A DNA stretch of 64,000 nucleotides from Prinsepia uniflora (taxonomy: Eukaryota; Streptophyta; Magnoliopsida; Rosales; Rosaceae), in the NCBI GenBank assembly GCA_032719365.1, contig CM064871.1, positions 64,492,416-64,556,415 of the forward strand, read 5' to 3'. The notes beneath the pieces are model-generated. The model was given only the letters and a program-made list of their open reading frames with translations. It had not been told where the DNA came from and ran no database searches. Shown piece by piece: positions 1 to 11,811 of this stretch; within the stretch, counting starts at the first letter, position 1; each line of letters opens with the position of its first letter. Made by a program: the position numbers and the translations under genes.

Positions 1-435
1 TTTGGGCAGTGGCCCGTATGGTCGATTTCATTGTGGTCCTTTCAACCTTGGTTTATATCTGTTTTGGGCTTAGTTCCCACCTATGGTTTTTCTGGATAAA
101 TGGTTTTCGAATGCATGCATGCTTTTTAGTGAAGGGTACAAAGGTCTTTTATGAAATATGTTTTATAAACTCTTTATTTTTGTCCACTCACAGTTTTTAA
201 TGTTTTGACTGCCCTTCAGGTTGACAGCGGATATGGACTGTAGCAGAGACCGAGATATCATATGCCTCCTCCGAATCCTGGAGGAGCTCTTGGAATGTAC
301 GCAGGTCGAGGATGTGATATCTCAATGGGCTACAGTTCGTGGTCAACCTGATTGTTGGGATGCCAATACGATAGTTAGTAGGACTGTATCGTGGAATGTC
401 TTGGTTAGGCACTTGATGCCGAGGTTGCCATAATT
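1..435 (+). repeat. 3' part of a long gypsy LTR (truncated by window edge)
   Basis: The first ~290 bases match, in reverse complement, the 3' portion of the LTR at 29496-32673. Shared marks are the hairpin GGGCAGTGGCCC, the motif GTCCACTCACAG (182-193) and the 'gtagcagagaccgagatatc' block. After about position 290 similarity fades and no clean GTCCTGTCA end is visible, so the right border is approximate. No gene is seen. Confidence 0.7.
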
Positions 436-3016
436 CTATCGGGGTTGACAGTGTGGGACTCTATGGAAGGATGAACGTATTCGTACGTTAGGTTGTGATC
501 GTGAGACGGTTAGTTGGGATCGTCTTTCACGATGTCGTAGGATCGATTCCGACGACTGGTTGGATGTTGTGGCTATTCGATGGTCGGATATTGTTGAGTT
601 AGACGGATATACTGCTGGAGGCAGCCAGATTCGAGGAATCCTAGTTGGATTGATGGTAGGATTGGATTGACGTCTTTATGATGTCAAGACCGTGGAGTCG
701 GTCAGAGCGTGGATTATACTTCTTTTCGCAGTTGGGTTCAGGGGAACCCTAGGCGTGATCGTGGAATCCTAAGGTAGGATGTGTATGTTTCGGAACGGTG
801 AGTTGACGAGTGGTTAGACTCTGACGACTTTTCGAAGTCAAGACCGTCGGTCATGTTAGGTCTAGTCATGTCAGCTTGAGTGATGGGACTACACTCTGCA
901 GTCGAGGTTGTACTTATCGGTTAGACCTAGTCGGTCGTCGTACTACCGTAGTTGCGATGGGCTATTGGTGCATCTAAGGTCACGGGCGACCTGGTAGACG
1001 ACAATGGTTGAGTCGAGTTACGACTGGTTAGAGTTTGGTTGGACAAGTTATCAGGGTTGGTACTTGTCGATGGAATCCCGGAGTGGGGATACAGAGTAGT
1101 TGGTACGAGCGGTTGATTCCGTTGGATGCGGAGTCTGGATATCGAGGTGTTTGGTAGTTAGGCCTGCACGAGTCTGTGGCAGTCGCTACTACCGAGAATG
1201 GTCGTAATTACGATTGTTGGGAATCGGTGACGTTCAGGTGACGTTTCCTTTTCTCGTATGTGTTATTAGGGTTATTGTACCTAGAGTTGTTGGGTACGAG
1301 CGAGGCAGAGTTTATCCTATTCGAGCAGAGGTGCGGGGTCGTCGCTCGGTGTGAGCGGAGATCCAGAGTTGTCAGTTTGCACACGGTGTGCTAGTGTTAG
1401 TGCTGATGCTAGTGTGGATGCTTGTGTGCTGATGCTGACAGGTGATGATATTGGTACTAATGCTGGTGCTAGTGCTGGTGATTGTGGTGACGTCGAGTCC
1501 CATCCGTTGTGATGGGCATATGTTCGATATCTGTGGTTCGGGAGTGGATCACGGATAGAGTTAAATTGGTAATGGGATACATGGTTGATGTCCGGGTATG
1601 TTGTTTCTAATCTGGTTGGAACTTCGGAATCGCGAGAGGTTGCGATTGAGGTGACGAGTGGAATGCGGGCTTTCCGCATTGGTATTGGGTATTTCGAAGT
1701 CAATTTGAGTGACTTCTCAGGTTCTACTATGGTAGATGATGGTAGGTGATATTTGTTGTCACCAGTACATTAGGTCGTGTATGGGTTAGTGGACCCGGGA
1801 TTTGTCTTAGGTCATCAGGTGGAGTTGAGGATGTTGGGTGAGTAGGCATCCGGTGAGGTCGGATTTTGTCAGCCTAGGTGTGTGGATGATGTGATTGGCT
1901 TTCCTATGAAGTCAATCGATTCTAATGTGGTAATCGGTTGAGTAGGTAACCGATAGGTTTGGTTATGGTACGTCTCGGTAGACATGAAAGATATTTCGAG
2001 TTTTGGAATCAGATTTCTAGATGACGATTCAGGATTTGATTTTGGAACTTGAAAGAGGATTTCTGGATTTGGGTTTTGGAATCGGATTCTGGGTGACGAT
2101 TTAGGATTTGATTCTAGAGCTTGACACTGGATTTTCTTTTATGAATTTGGGTTCGGAATGGTTATTCCAAATGCTAGCTTACGGAATAATAATTTCGGAT
2201 TCAAATTTGGACATGATTATGGATATGATTTCTGAGTTTGGTTCTGGGATTTCTTACGAAATTGCGGATTCGGATTTGGAAATGGATGATGGGTTGGAGT
2301 TTCGATTTGTCTAATGCTGGATTGGACAAATGAACTCCATAATTGACGGTATATAGGTTATACCGGCAGTACGTTGGTGAGCGTGTTGGTAGTCGGATTG
2401 GTTCCGATAACATTGGATTAGTCGAGTACGTGAACTGGACATTGGATACTGTGCACTGGGTCATGGTATTCCTGATGGATCTAGTTACACACAGGTCGAG
2501 TTATTTGTTGGTTAGTGTGTACTCAGGTTGAGTAAATTGGTGATCGGTGTAACCACAAATGGGTATAGTGTCAGTTTTTGACTGGCGGCTGTCAAGTGGT
2601 GACGGTTTGTCGAAGGTGTCAGCGTGGATCGATTAGTGAGGTCTGATGACTCCCAGTGGGAGCAGACGCCAGGATAGTTAGTGGTTGAGCAAGTAACCGT
2701 CGAGTTGATTGTGTCAACGAAATGGTAGATTTGACAATTGGTGTCAACTCGGAACGTATGACTAGTGTTATTCGACGTGGTCGAATGTAGTCAATGCGAC
2801 GTGAGTGTTAGTGGTACGTCTGGTTGCAGACGAGGTTTATGTTGACTAGTGGGTGTACTAGTGTACACGTGTTTCGAGGTCGATTCTACTTTCCACGAGA
2901 TGGATGTGGAATCAGGATAGTAGAAGTTTCCAGAATGAAACTAATTAAGGAGGGAAGAACGGTTAGAGTTAGGTCGGTTGGAATTTCGAGGACGAAATTA
3001 ATTAAGGAGGGAAGGT
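436..3016 (+). mobile_element. Degenerate internal region of a Del/Tekay-like gypsy element
   Basis: This stretch lies between an LTR 3' fragment and an LTR start at 3017. It has no long ORF and no recognisable gag or pol domain. Its last ~40 bases (gaggacgaaatt followed by a purine tract, then TGTAACGACCC) have the layout known at the 3' end of plant Del/Tekay chromoviruses. Bases ~1985-2335 resemble part of the LTR at 20470-20780, so an LTR fragment is probably nested here. Inference: remnant or non-autonomous derivative of a gypsy element. Confidence 0.6.
2943..3014 (+). other. Polypurine tract, present twice
   Basis: The purine-rich string AATTAAGGAGGGAAG occurs at 2943-2957 and again at 3000-3014, directly before the LTR start at 3017. 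The second copy is in the position where a polypurine tract primes plus-strand DNA synthesis. The first looks like a local duplication. Confidence 0.65.
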
Positions 3017-5930
3017 TGTAACGACCCGTCCCGAATTCCATGATTAGATTAGTGACTAATCACGATTAGTGAGGCTACTCGGTGATTAGTTGAGCGAAAT
3101 CGGACGAACGATGCAAAATGACCGTTTTGCCCCTAGACGTGGCAAAACATTGACTTTTCAATCGAGCGGTCAAACGGACTTTGACCGATAACCGTGTCGT
3201 AGTTCGTGACATCACGAGTTCATAGGCAGGTGGCACGTTCAATTCCGACGTTTGAGGAGGAAGTTATGACGTTCGGAAGTTTAGGGGCAATTTGGTAATT
3301 TTGGTTAAATGGAGTCAAATGTTGACTTTTTGACCGAGAGGTCCGATGGCCAAGGGCCGAAGACTATTACGTAGATAAGGACGATACGAATCCATAGACA
3401 GGCGGCACGCTGAAAACAGACTTCGAACGGGGAAGTTATGGGTCACGGAAGTTCGGTTTCACTATACACGTACTTCGAGACGGGGCTGAGTTGGCAATAT
3501 CTGATTGGGCAGAGATTTTAGGTGGACCTATGGATGAGTGACATGTGTCACTCATCCCATTGGCTACATCCCTAAAAAGGTGGATCTACTCAATTAAATA
3601 TTATTATAATTATTATTATATAATTAATTTTTCCAACTTTAAATCCTAACCATCCATTACCAATTAACCTTTAATCCTCACCCTTCATCTCTCATTCTCT
3701 CATCTGATCATCTTCATCCTCTTCATTTCATTTCCCTCAAACCCGAAACCCACCCCCCATATCCATTTCATTTTCTTCTTTTTCCTTCACAAACCCGAAA
3801 CACCCACACACACCATCACCACTTCCATCATTCTGTGAGTGACCGTGAGGAGGGTGAGGGGCTGAGGAACCGGGGGACTAGACGGTGGACGGCGGAGGAG
3901 AACCCGTGAGGTAAGAAAATATTTAAATTTTCGAATTTGAGTTCTACTGGTTTTTACTCGATTCTAAGGTCTAGGTTAGGCTGCTGGTAGTCCTAGGAGT
4001 CTATTGGGATTGGATTCGAGGGTTAGGAAGGCCAGGAAGGGCTGTGAACGGTGTGGGAATGCACGGCCGCCATGGCCGGATTGAAGATGCGGGTTTTAGT
4101 TGTTTTTCTTCCATTTTAAGGTCATAGAACTGAAGGTTAGGATGAGGGGATGAAAATGGGACAAACGCGGAGAGTTTTGATGGCCGGAGCAGGGAGAACC
4201 AGCCGGGTCACAGCGACCCGATTGCAGGTATTCGGGTCGACCCGGCGGGAGGACAGGGATGACAGGTGACGTCAACCTACTGACATCATCATGTCAGGGA
4301 TGACGTCAGCATTTTCAGGTCTGACAATGTCAGCTGACATGTTAGAAAATGGGCCAATAGGAGTGTGACACGTGTCACTATCAGGACTGTCAGTGATGAC
4401 GTCAGCAGGTACTGTAGCAGCGTTGACCCACGCGTTGACCAGGCGCGTGTGAACAGTATTTTGAGTGGGCCAGGGTCATTTTAAAGGTTTCGATGATCCG
4501 GATCCAATAGCGGTGGTTTCCGGTCGATTGGAGATCGTTAAGTTGGTCAAATTGAGGTTTTTCACCTCGAGAAACGTGTACGAGACACGTTGATTTTTCC
4601 TAGAAAGTTTAGGGTTCTTAATATGGAGTTGTATAGGTTAGTAGTAACCTTTGGATGTGGTTTGGACAGGTCAGGATGACCCGGAGAGGTCGGATTGGCT
4701 CGGAGAGCCTTATGGCACGCAAATCGAGGCGGCAGCTCGGACGGTCTGTGAGTGGACCTTTTTTTCTAAATTGGTGCATGTATAAATGTTTATTATATGT
4801 TTTAAATACTTGTTTGTGATGCCATGAGTGCATTTGGATGTGTGGTTACGTATAGGCACGTATTTCGAAGTTTCGACCCTATACGGTGCCTATACGGGTC
4901 TGTATGTCTTTATTGTTCTAAATGAAAAGGTTTTGGATTTCTAAAAAGATAAACTCGGGTATGAGACCCATTTGGTTTTGTCTCGGGCATATGATGCTAT
5001 TCACGACCTTCGGGTCTAAATCGTGGTCGCGACGGGTGCTATGTGCATGGCGATCGACGATACGACGCTCGCCTCCGGATTGAGATGTGTTCCTTCCGGA
5101 GAGGTCACGATGCACGATTCGTGGCCGGGCAGCTTGGGGAGGCTCGAATTCGGAGTGCTGACGGTTCAGGATATCGATCGGTGATGAGTGCACCATGATC
5201 TTGTGGTGGTCGCGTCGGTTGATACGTTCACGGCGACATACCAGGATTGAGGGCAGTCCTGGATGGATGGTTGCACGCATCACTATGATCAGAGTCGTGA
5301 CTGACCCTTAGATATCGGGCACGTACCCAGTTGAGTCATATGTTCGGGCACGAGACCCAATTGTTTTACACTGATGATTTCGGGTCAGGGACCCTAGATG
5401 GATTTCCAAGTTCAGGACGGTTTATGGGAACCGGCATGAACTCTAGAAAGGTCATTGTGGTTCATGACGGTTTATGGGAACCGGCATGAACCTTTGTCAG
5501 GTCATTATGGTACATGACGGTTTATGGGAACCGACATGAACCCTTGTTATGGATGTTATGGATCATGACGGTTCAGGGGAACCGGGCATGAATGTTTATG
5601 TTATGTATATGTATGTTCATCTACCTTCCTTTACTTGTTCTATTATCTCCTCCGGGGAGGGTCGTTGGCCTGGGTGGACCCCAGAGTAGTCACAGAGCAC
5701 CAACTGAGTGGAGTCACCCCCTAGTTGGGTTCCTTACTCTCAGGAAGGCTATGATTACTATTACCTCGGGTAGGGTCAGTGGTCTGCGGACATTGATCTT
5801 GACTTTGAGAAGACTCGGATTGAGACCTAGGTAGCACGCGCGTAGCTTTGGAAACCGTGACAGGATTGGTTGTGTGAATTATATGTATATATGATGTATG
5901 CTATATGATATATGATGTGTGAGGAACATA
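3017..5930 (+). repeat. Long gypsy LTR, 3' end missing
   Basis: It starts TGTAACGACCCGTCCC, follows a polypurine tract, and is collinear with the reverse complement of 32673 down to ~29950. Shared blocks are three TGACGTCA palindromes (4267, 4301, 4397), the motif CTGTGAGTGGAC at 4746-4757, a four-unit hairpin array at 5411-5592 and the 'gggagggtcgttggcc' block at ~5655. It breaks off near 5930, before the GTCCACTCACAG arm and LTR end. Short ORFs inside are not credible genes. Confidence 0.75.
5411..5592 (+). repeat. Array of four ~30-bp hairpin units in an LTR
   Basis: Four units start near 5411, 5461, 5511 and 5562 (spacing ~50 bp). Each reads roughly TTCATGACGGTT...AACCGGCATGAA, so each can fold on itself. 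The same array, inverted, is at 30286-30480 in the solo LTR on the other strand. Confidence 0.7.
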
Positions 5931-6339
5931 TTAGGATTAAAAGGAGATGAAATGGACCTAAAATCGGTCCAAAAAACCGGAGAAAACCGACGGATGAACA
6001 GTAATATGAACAGTATCTCGAAAATTAAGCTGGTGGTTGAAGACGATGAACAACGTTTTCGACCTTCTTGGAGCGGTTGAGGGCGCGTGGTCCATAATTT
6101 GGGGAAGTGTTCAACACGTGAAATTTTCTATTCGATGTAACGAAGATTTTGGGACTGGTCTTGCGTTAATCGGATATCGTTTCGATAGTTTTCAGGGTGT
6201 CGAAAGGTTTAGGGTCGGTTTAAAAATAGTTAAAAGTTCGGGAAAATTACAGGGCTTTGGTAGGAGGTTAATTAAGTAGTTAGTAACCTTCTATTAAAAT
6301 TTGGACCGGTTTGGGAGTCCCGGTGATGGTGATCAGAAT
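5931..6339 (+). repeat. Middle fragment of a second long LTR
   Basis: From about 5990 the sequence repeats the LTR block seen at 19810-20110 and, inverted, at 30900-31150. The shared text includes 'tcgatgtaacgaagattttggga', a 'ttaaaaatagttaaaa' stretch and 'ttacagggc'. It begins and ends abruptly between other repeats, so it is a fragment left by nesting or rearrangement. Confidence 0.6.
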
Positions 6340-6662
6340 TTTCAGGACCCGACCCTCCTCCGTCAGGACCCGACTCATCTAGCACCATATTGTCCGCTTT
6401 GGGCCTCACCCTCACGGTTTTGTTTTCGGGAGCTCATGGTGCAACTTCCTAGGGGGTCACCCATCATGGAATTGCACTAGCCTTAACTCGCTTAACTTTG
6501 GGGTTCCAATCCCCCCCCAAAGCCACTTGAGCTCTCAAAAGGCCTAGTGCTAGATAGGTGTGTGCCTACACCTTTAAGGCACACCACCATCCTCTCCCAG
6601 ACCATTTCATCTCGCAGGAATGTGGGATTGTTCACCGTTCCCTCCAGGACACGGGTCTTACA
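6340..6662 (-). mobile_element. Cassandra-like TRIM LTR
   Basis: Read on the minus strand it starts TGTAAGACCCG and includes 'aatcccacat', 'gggagaggatggtggtgtgcc', a 5S rRNA-like segment and 'cccaaagcggacaatat', in the order known for Cassandra TRIM LTRs. It is one LTR-sized unit with no internal domain, so a solo LTR is likely. The 3' border is uncertain because TCAGGACCCGA occurs twice (6342 and 6363), and no clear target duplication was found. It sits between two long-LTR fragments. Confidence 0.6.
6428..6513 (-). other. 5S rRNA-derived segment
   Basis: On the minus strand this reads ...AAAGTTAAGCG...GATGGGTGACCCCCTAGGAAGT. It resembles the internal promoter half of plant 5S rRNA (box A AAGTTAAGCG and box C GGGTGACC...GGGAAGT). 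The 5' half of 5S rRNA is absent or very diverged, so it is not a functional 5S gene. Confidence 0.6.
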
Positions 6663-7834
6663 ACAATCACGAAATAAAGTCTTACCATATTTGAATTGAA
6701 AGTTACCTTTCACGGTTTTGACGTCCCCCGACCACGGCAGGCCCTCTTCCCAGGCCTGATCGACTCTCCTGAACTTCCTGAATATCATCCAATCATTCAA
6801 TTCGAGCATCGAACCTCAAACAGCCACTTTCCAATTTGAATGGAAACATGGCACTCACGGTTTCCCTCAGTTACCACCACCGTCCTCCGTCATCGAGCCT
6901 TGCCGTGGACACCAAACAACTCTGTGCAATCTCCCCCCAAACTTCCCTTCACATCCCAACTTCTTCTGCTCAATTCTAAGGGGGGGTAGAACTCACAACT
7001 CCTCCCTGTCTCTGTTCTTCAAGGGGAACCACCGTCCACGACGGTTAGACAGAGCACACCACCCCGTTCTTTGCTCACTACTCCCTCACCAAGCTCTCAA
7101 ATTCCTCTGATCACACACACTCGAACTTAAAGCCTCAATCACCCTGGACACTGATCGAATACCTCACTATCCCTCTGTTCTCTCATTAACAACTAACTGG
7201 CCATTTTAAATTTGGCTCAAACCTTGTAGAATTAGGCAGAAGCCTCTAGGATAACACCAGGTGTCAATCACCCAGTAGACACAGCCCCAAAATATCCAAC
7301 TGATTTAGCCCATGTGTCCTCATCCGGTTTGCACAAATCCCAAAGTGTAAAAAGGACTAAAATACCCCTAATTGTACAAATTACAATTTTACCCTTCACT
7401 TCCTAGACTCGTATCTTACTCGTCTGATGTCCGATGAAGGCGTGCCGCCTGTCGTTGTACTCAGGACGACGAGATCTACCTAATGGTTCTCGGTCTACGT
7501 GTAAAAACCTTGTCGTGCGAAAAGTCAACTTCTCCCCTTATTTTAACTAAATTACGGTAATGCCCTCAACCTTCCGAACATCGTAACTTCCTCCTCGGAT
7601 GTCGGAATCGGGCGTGCCACCTGTCTACGGACTCGTGACGTCCCGAACTACGTCACGGTTATCGGTCAATATCAAATTGACCGGCCGAACTCAAAGTCAA
7701 CATTTTGCCCAACCTAGGGGCAAAATCGTCATTCTACGCCCAAGGTCCAACAGTAACCAACTAACCCCCGATTAACTCAGCTAATTCGTCACTAATCACT
7801 TCCCTAATCCCTACTTCCGGGACGGGTCGTTACA
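6663..7834 (-). repeat. 5' part of a long gypsy LTR
   Basis: It begins at 7834 on the minus strand with TGTAACGACCCGTCCC and shares successive blocks with the LTRs ending at 49013 and 32673, including 'atgacgattttgcccctag', 'aggaggaagtta' and the 'cacgcc' block. It stops at the Cassandra-like insertion. No gene is present. Confidence 0.7.
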
Positions 7835-7855
7835 GATCCACTTCAAGCATGGATT

Positions 7856-8770
7856 ATGCCAGCTAACTTGGATGATGATAGTGAAAAGCCTGACCCTCGA
7901 GTAGCACATCTTGCTAGTGAACACGGTGTGAATGTCGATATAGTGCTATCTGAAGAAGTGGGGAGTGAGAGCCTAGGAAGCGAGCGGGAGATGTCTTCAT
8001 GGAAGAGATCAATGCTTGGTTCTACCGGTAGACGTGACTTACGAGCTGATGCTACTAGTAAGGGACTTCATCAAAATAAATCTCCAGATGATGATGATGA
8101 TGATGACGATGATGATGATGATGATGATGGTGGAGGAGATGATGTTGAGACAAACGATGAAGACAAGAATGACGGAGGGGACGATGACGGGGGAAATGAT
8201 CATGTAACCGAAACATATGCACCCTTGAGCCCATTTACTGGAGAGGCGGATTTCACTCATGTCACCCAAGATTATGATCATGGGTGTAGAGAAGGAGGAG
8301 TAGGAATCGGTGGTGTTGGAAAAGATTACACTCGGACACGCAACATATATGAAGGTTATGGAAACCCATCTTCTGAGGATTCCATGGCAATTAGTTTTGA
8401 GTCAATGAGTTTAGGCACCGATCCTAGTAACAACTCAAATGATCCATATGCTTATGGTCCATATCGTCACCCCCTGTTAGACAACCATCTCCCTCAAATG
8501 TCACATGGTTATGAAGGCTATGAAGATCCTCATCTCAATGAAGATTATGGAGAAGTTAGTTGGGTAAATCCGAACTACCCTATCTATGGAGGAAAAGTAG
8601 GTCATTCAAAGGAGATATACGAATACTATGTCCAACAATACATTTCCTTTTGGTCAAATAGCATCAGTTGGCAAAACTTTTGTGTCTTGGTAGATCAAAA
8701 CCAATCTAATTTTCAAGCTGGTCGACACTCTACTTGTTTTTTATTAAGTTCAATGTGTACAATATTTTAA
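7856..8770 (+). CDS. hAT-type transposon protein C-terminal remnant (tentative)
   Basis: An open frame of 304 codons starts directly after the LTR end at 7834. The N-terminal ~50 residues (PDPRVAHLA, then SEEVGSES), a 14-residue Asp run near residues 78-91, and the later FTHVTQDYDHG resemble the acidic tail downstream of the dimerisation domain in plant hAT/DUF659-type transposon proteins. The BED finger and catalytic RNase H fold are absent. The last ~40 residues have no family resemblance and may be read-through. Inference: leftover 3' end of a hAT coding region, probably not expressed as a real protein. The family call rests on memory of such tails, not on a search. Confidence 0.4.
   Translation: MPANLDDDSEKPDPRVAHLASEHGVNVDIVLSEEVGSESLGSEREMSSWKRSMLGSTGRRDLRADATSKGLHQNKSPDDDDDDDDDDDDDDGGGDDVETNDEDKNDGGDDDGGNDHVTETYAPLSPFTGEADFTHVTQDYDHGCREGGVGIGGVGKDYTRTRNIYEGYGNPSSEDSMAISFESMSLGTDPSNNSNDPYAYGPYRHPLLDNHLPQMSHGYEGYEDPHLNEDYGEVSWVNPNYPIYGGKVGHSKEIYEYYVQQYISFWSNSISWQNFCVLVDQNQSNFQAGRHSTCFLLSSMCTIF
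8089..8130 (+). repeat. GAT trinucleotide microsatellite
   Basis: A near-perfect (GAT)n tract encodes the poly-Asp run of the surrounding ORF. Confidence 0.85.
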
Positions 8771-9374
8771 TGCAATATTATCAATAAAATTATGTTTTAA
8801 TTTAAGTTTATCTTTAAGATTTTATACTGTTAGTGGTCGGCAGATTTATATTCTCTCATATGATTCATCATATATTTATTATATCAAAGTCATTTTATAG
8901 TTTTTATTAGTCCTATATAACCATTATTGGGTACTTAAGTTTTTCTCAAAGTTTCATTCCAAATTTCCGTCATTTGGACCCAATTTCCATCATTTTTGTT
9001 GACTGTAAACGATATCGATATCGATATCGATATTTGAGGCGAGATATCCATAAATTCGGCGAGCGATATATCCATCGATACCGATATTTTCATCCTTGAA
9101 TACACCTGAAGCAACACAACGACGACATTTGACATGGGAAACAAAAAGATACAAGCTTTTCAGAGGCTATTTTGCTCTCACGGGTGGATGAACATGAGAC
9201 GCTTGGACGCGCCTTTTCACTGCTTATGCTCATGGGCTCCTGAGTTAATGGTCTTGGGCCATAGGCCCAAAATTCTAAAACAAATCTCGTTGGCTCATAT
9301 CCGGCCCGCCATCGCTTAAAGCGTAGCCGGAAAGAGACTGTGATAGCAGATAGGCGGAGAAAGGAGTGTTCAAG
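8771..9374. other. Intergenic: transposon edge and WHY1 upstream region
   Basis: 8771-8990 is AT-rich with no gene seen. At 9008-9090 there is a GATATC-rich stretch (ATCGATATCGATATCGATAT and two more partial copies), a motif often found near the ends of plant hAT elements, so the hAT remnant may run to ~9110. The remaining ~260 bases before the WHY1 start would hold its promoter and 5' UTR. No clear TATA box was recognised. Confidence 0.4.
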
Positions 9375-11678
9375 ATGCTGAGAATACACTCGTTATCCGC
9401 CCCGGTGCCTGCTCAAAACCCTAGCCAAAGCCCTAGCCAGTTACTTGCTTCGCACCTCTCAAGCAGAACTAGGGTTTTCAGCACGAACACCTTTGGCTTT
9501 GCTCCGGCTTCGATTTCGTCGAGGAAAAACATCTCGTTGAAATGTCGCCAGTCTGAGTACTTCGACCAACAGAGGGTCACCACCGCCGCTGCTCCGAACA
9601 AATCATCTGCCGCTCCACAGACTCCCGCCGGAGGTACCTTTATCTGTTCTTAGTATAGTTTATCTCTTTGCTGCTGTACAAAAATGCTCCAAAAATGGAG
9701 ATAGTTAAGGGACTGTTTGGTTACTGTTTATTGAATATTGAGCAAAACAATGAAGAAAGCTTAAACCTTTTTCCACTTGATGGAGTTCTGTGTACCAATT
9801 TGGCCTTGTTAGGAGCTCAATTATCAGGAAGCATACGTTCAAATTCTAACGTGTTAGCTTAATTTTGTCTGCAATCAACCGGGGTTTCTGGTTGAAGCTT
9901 AAATTATAAACTGAGGTAATGAGGTTTAGTGGAATTGAATTGTTTATATTGTGATTAACAGATGGATTTATTTGATTTTCGTGTAGCGCCTGTGTCGCCG
10001 ACTAGGTTATTTGTGGGCCATTCAATATACAAAGGAAAGGCGGCTCTTACCGTAGAGCCTAAAGCTCCAGAGTTCACAGCTTTAGATGTATGTTTGGTTA
10101 TTGATGCTTCATTTTTTTCTTTCCAAGACTATGGTTTTCGGCCCATATAATGACTTGTGAACACGAAACTGTGTTTTTGCTGTGAAGGGTTTAATTGCTT
10201 GTTTTTGAGATGGTTTGGTGTCTTGGATAGTCAGGGGCATATAAACTTTCCAGGGAAGGATTTGTGTTGCTTCAGTTTGCTCCAGCATCAGGTGTTCGTG
10301 TATATGATTGGGCCAGAAAGCAGGTGATCCATGCTACTTTTTTATTTTGTGCACTGAATAATGTGTGGACACACAAGAATTTTGAGAATTGAAAACATAG
10401 TAATTGTCAATGGTCAAATATTTTCTTTGATTAACCTCTATTTCCAAATTGCGGGTTCCGTAATTAAGTAATTTGGCAATTGGGTTGTGTAGGTATTTTC
10501 ACTATCGGTGACAGAAATTGGAAGCCTGGTTAGCCTTGGCTCAAAGGAGTCCGTTGAATTTTTCCACGACCCTTTTAAGGGTAAAAGGTGACATGCTATT
10601 TTCTGTCTAGTTAAATTTATAATGGATAGAGGAAGTTTGAATTCCTTCACTCTCTCCCCTTTGTTTCCCTCTTTAAGATTGGTGGTGTTCTTGTGTAGTA
10701 TTATTTGTATGTCGTCAGTTTGTTGCATGCATATGAGAATCTGCAATAAGCAACATTGAATGCATATGTCGTTTAATTTATTTTTTTTTGGGTATATGGT
10801 GTTGCCCTCAGAATATGTATTTTTCCATCTATGTAAATACACGTGATCACATTTCCATGCATCTCATTCATGTTTCCATGAATCTTGTTACTTAGAAAAC
10901 TAGATAATTTGGAGTAATAAATGTGTGTTTTATTTTGCAGTGACGAAGGCAAGATCAGGAAGGTGTTGAAGGTGGAGCCTCTTCCAGATGGATCAGGCCA
11001 TTTCTTTAACCTTGGTAATCCTCTTTTCTTTGAAAACTGGATGATGAACGCTAAATAATCTTCAACTTATAATGGCCGTTATATGTGCTTTTAGGCAGTG
11101 CATTTTATTTTCAATGAACATTTTTAGTAGAGTCATATATTGTTACATAAATGCTCTAGACAAACTTTTTCAACTTTCATCAAGCGTAGACTTTTCAGCT
11201 ACCACTAAACACCATTATGCTACATGATCAAACTTTTAAACGCAAGTCTGTTTGCAACGCATAGCTTCTGCGGAGTAAACCTAACATTTCCTTATGCAAG
11301 CCCATTTACTACCTATTTTTTAACAAATTTTCTTTTTCTGTTTTCGTAATGGAATTATTCAAGGCGTTCAAAACAAGCTTATCAACTTGGACGAGAACAT
11401 TTACATTCCAATCACCAGGGCAGAGTTTGCTGTTCTCAAATCAGCTTTCAATGTATGCTACCTTCTCTTCTCCCCAAATATCCTCATATAAAGGATGTAT
11501 GCATTTAATGAATTCTTACTCTTACCGATCAGAACTCATATGTTTGTGTTGTTTGCAGTTCATCGTGCCGTACATTTTAGGCTGGCATGCGTATGCAAAC
11601 TCCATGAAGCCAGATGATTCATTTCGTGTCAATAACTCTAGTGCTAGATATGGAGGGGACTTTGAATGGAGCCGATAG
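9375..11678 (+). CDS. WHY1: WHIRLY 1 single-stranded DNA-binding protein, chloroplast-targeted
   Basis: Plant WHIRLY proteins bind single-stranded DNA as tetramers, stabilise plastid genomes and act in nuclear defence transcription. Exons by splice motif and frame: 9375-9633, 9987-10087, 10231-10323, 10493-10587, 10941-11014, 11364-11452, 11559-11678. Joined they give 276 residues, normal for the family. Residues 1-~75 are rich in Ser, Ala, Thr and Arg and lack acidic residues early, as in a plastid transit peptide. The Whirly domain follows with VGHSIYKGKAALTV (containing the DNA-contacting KGKAAL), LQFAPASGVRVYDW, SVTEIGSLVSLG, EFFHDPFKG and the acidic/aromatic end YGGDFEWSR. The exon 2 acceptor at 9987 was chosen over 9962 because only it keeps frame with the exon 1 donor. 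ATG 9375 is the first in-frame ATG. No defects were seen. WHY3 is a less likely alternative. Confidence 0.93.
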
Positions 11679-11811
11679 TGAACATCGAGGGAGCCTTTTA
11701 ATTTCAAATGATGTTGTTTTGCTCTTAAATCACGCGTGTTGTATCTTTCCTGTCATTAAACAAGTCCAAAATTTTTGGAAAATTTGGTGCAGATTGACGA
11801 ATGAAGCGGCT

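Noticed and set aside
1317..1703. 128-codon minus-strand ORF
   Set aside because: Low-complexity Ala/Ser/Pro composition from a degenerate retroelement interior; no start context or homologue recognised.
5411..5592. CRISPR-like array (regular ~30-bp repeats with ~20-bp spacers)
   Set aside because: Only four units, in a plant LTR, copied with its spacers in a sister LTR at 30286; no cas genes, and CRISPR is not expected in a plant nucleus.
6428..6513. 5S rRNA gene
   Set aside because: Only the 3' half resembles 5S rRNA and it is embedded in a Cassandra-like LTR.
9962..9986. Alternative WHY1 exon 2 acceptor at 9962
   Set aside because: It would shift frame relative to the exon 1 donor at 9633; the acceptor at 9987 keeps frame and gives a family-like linker.
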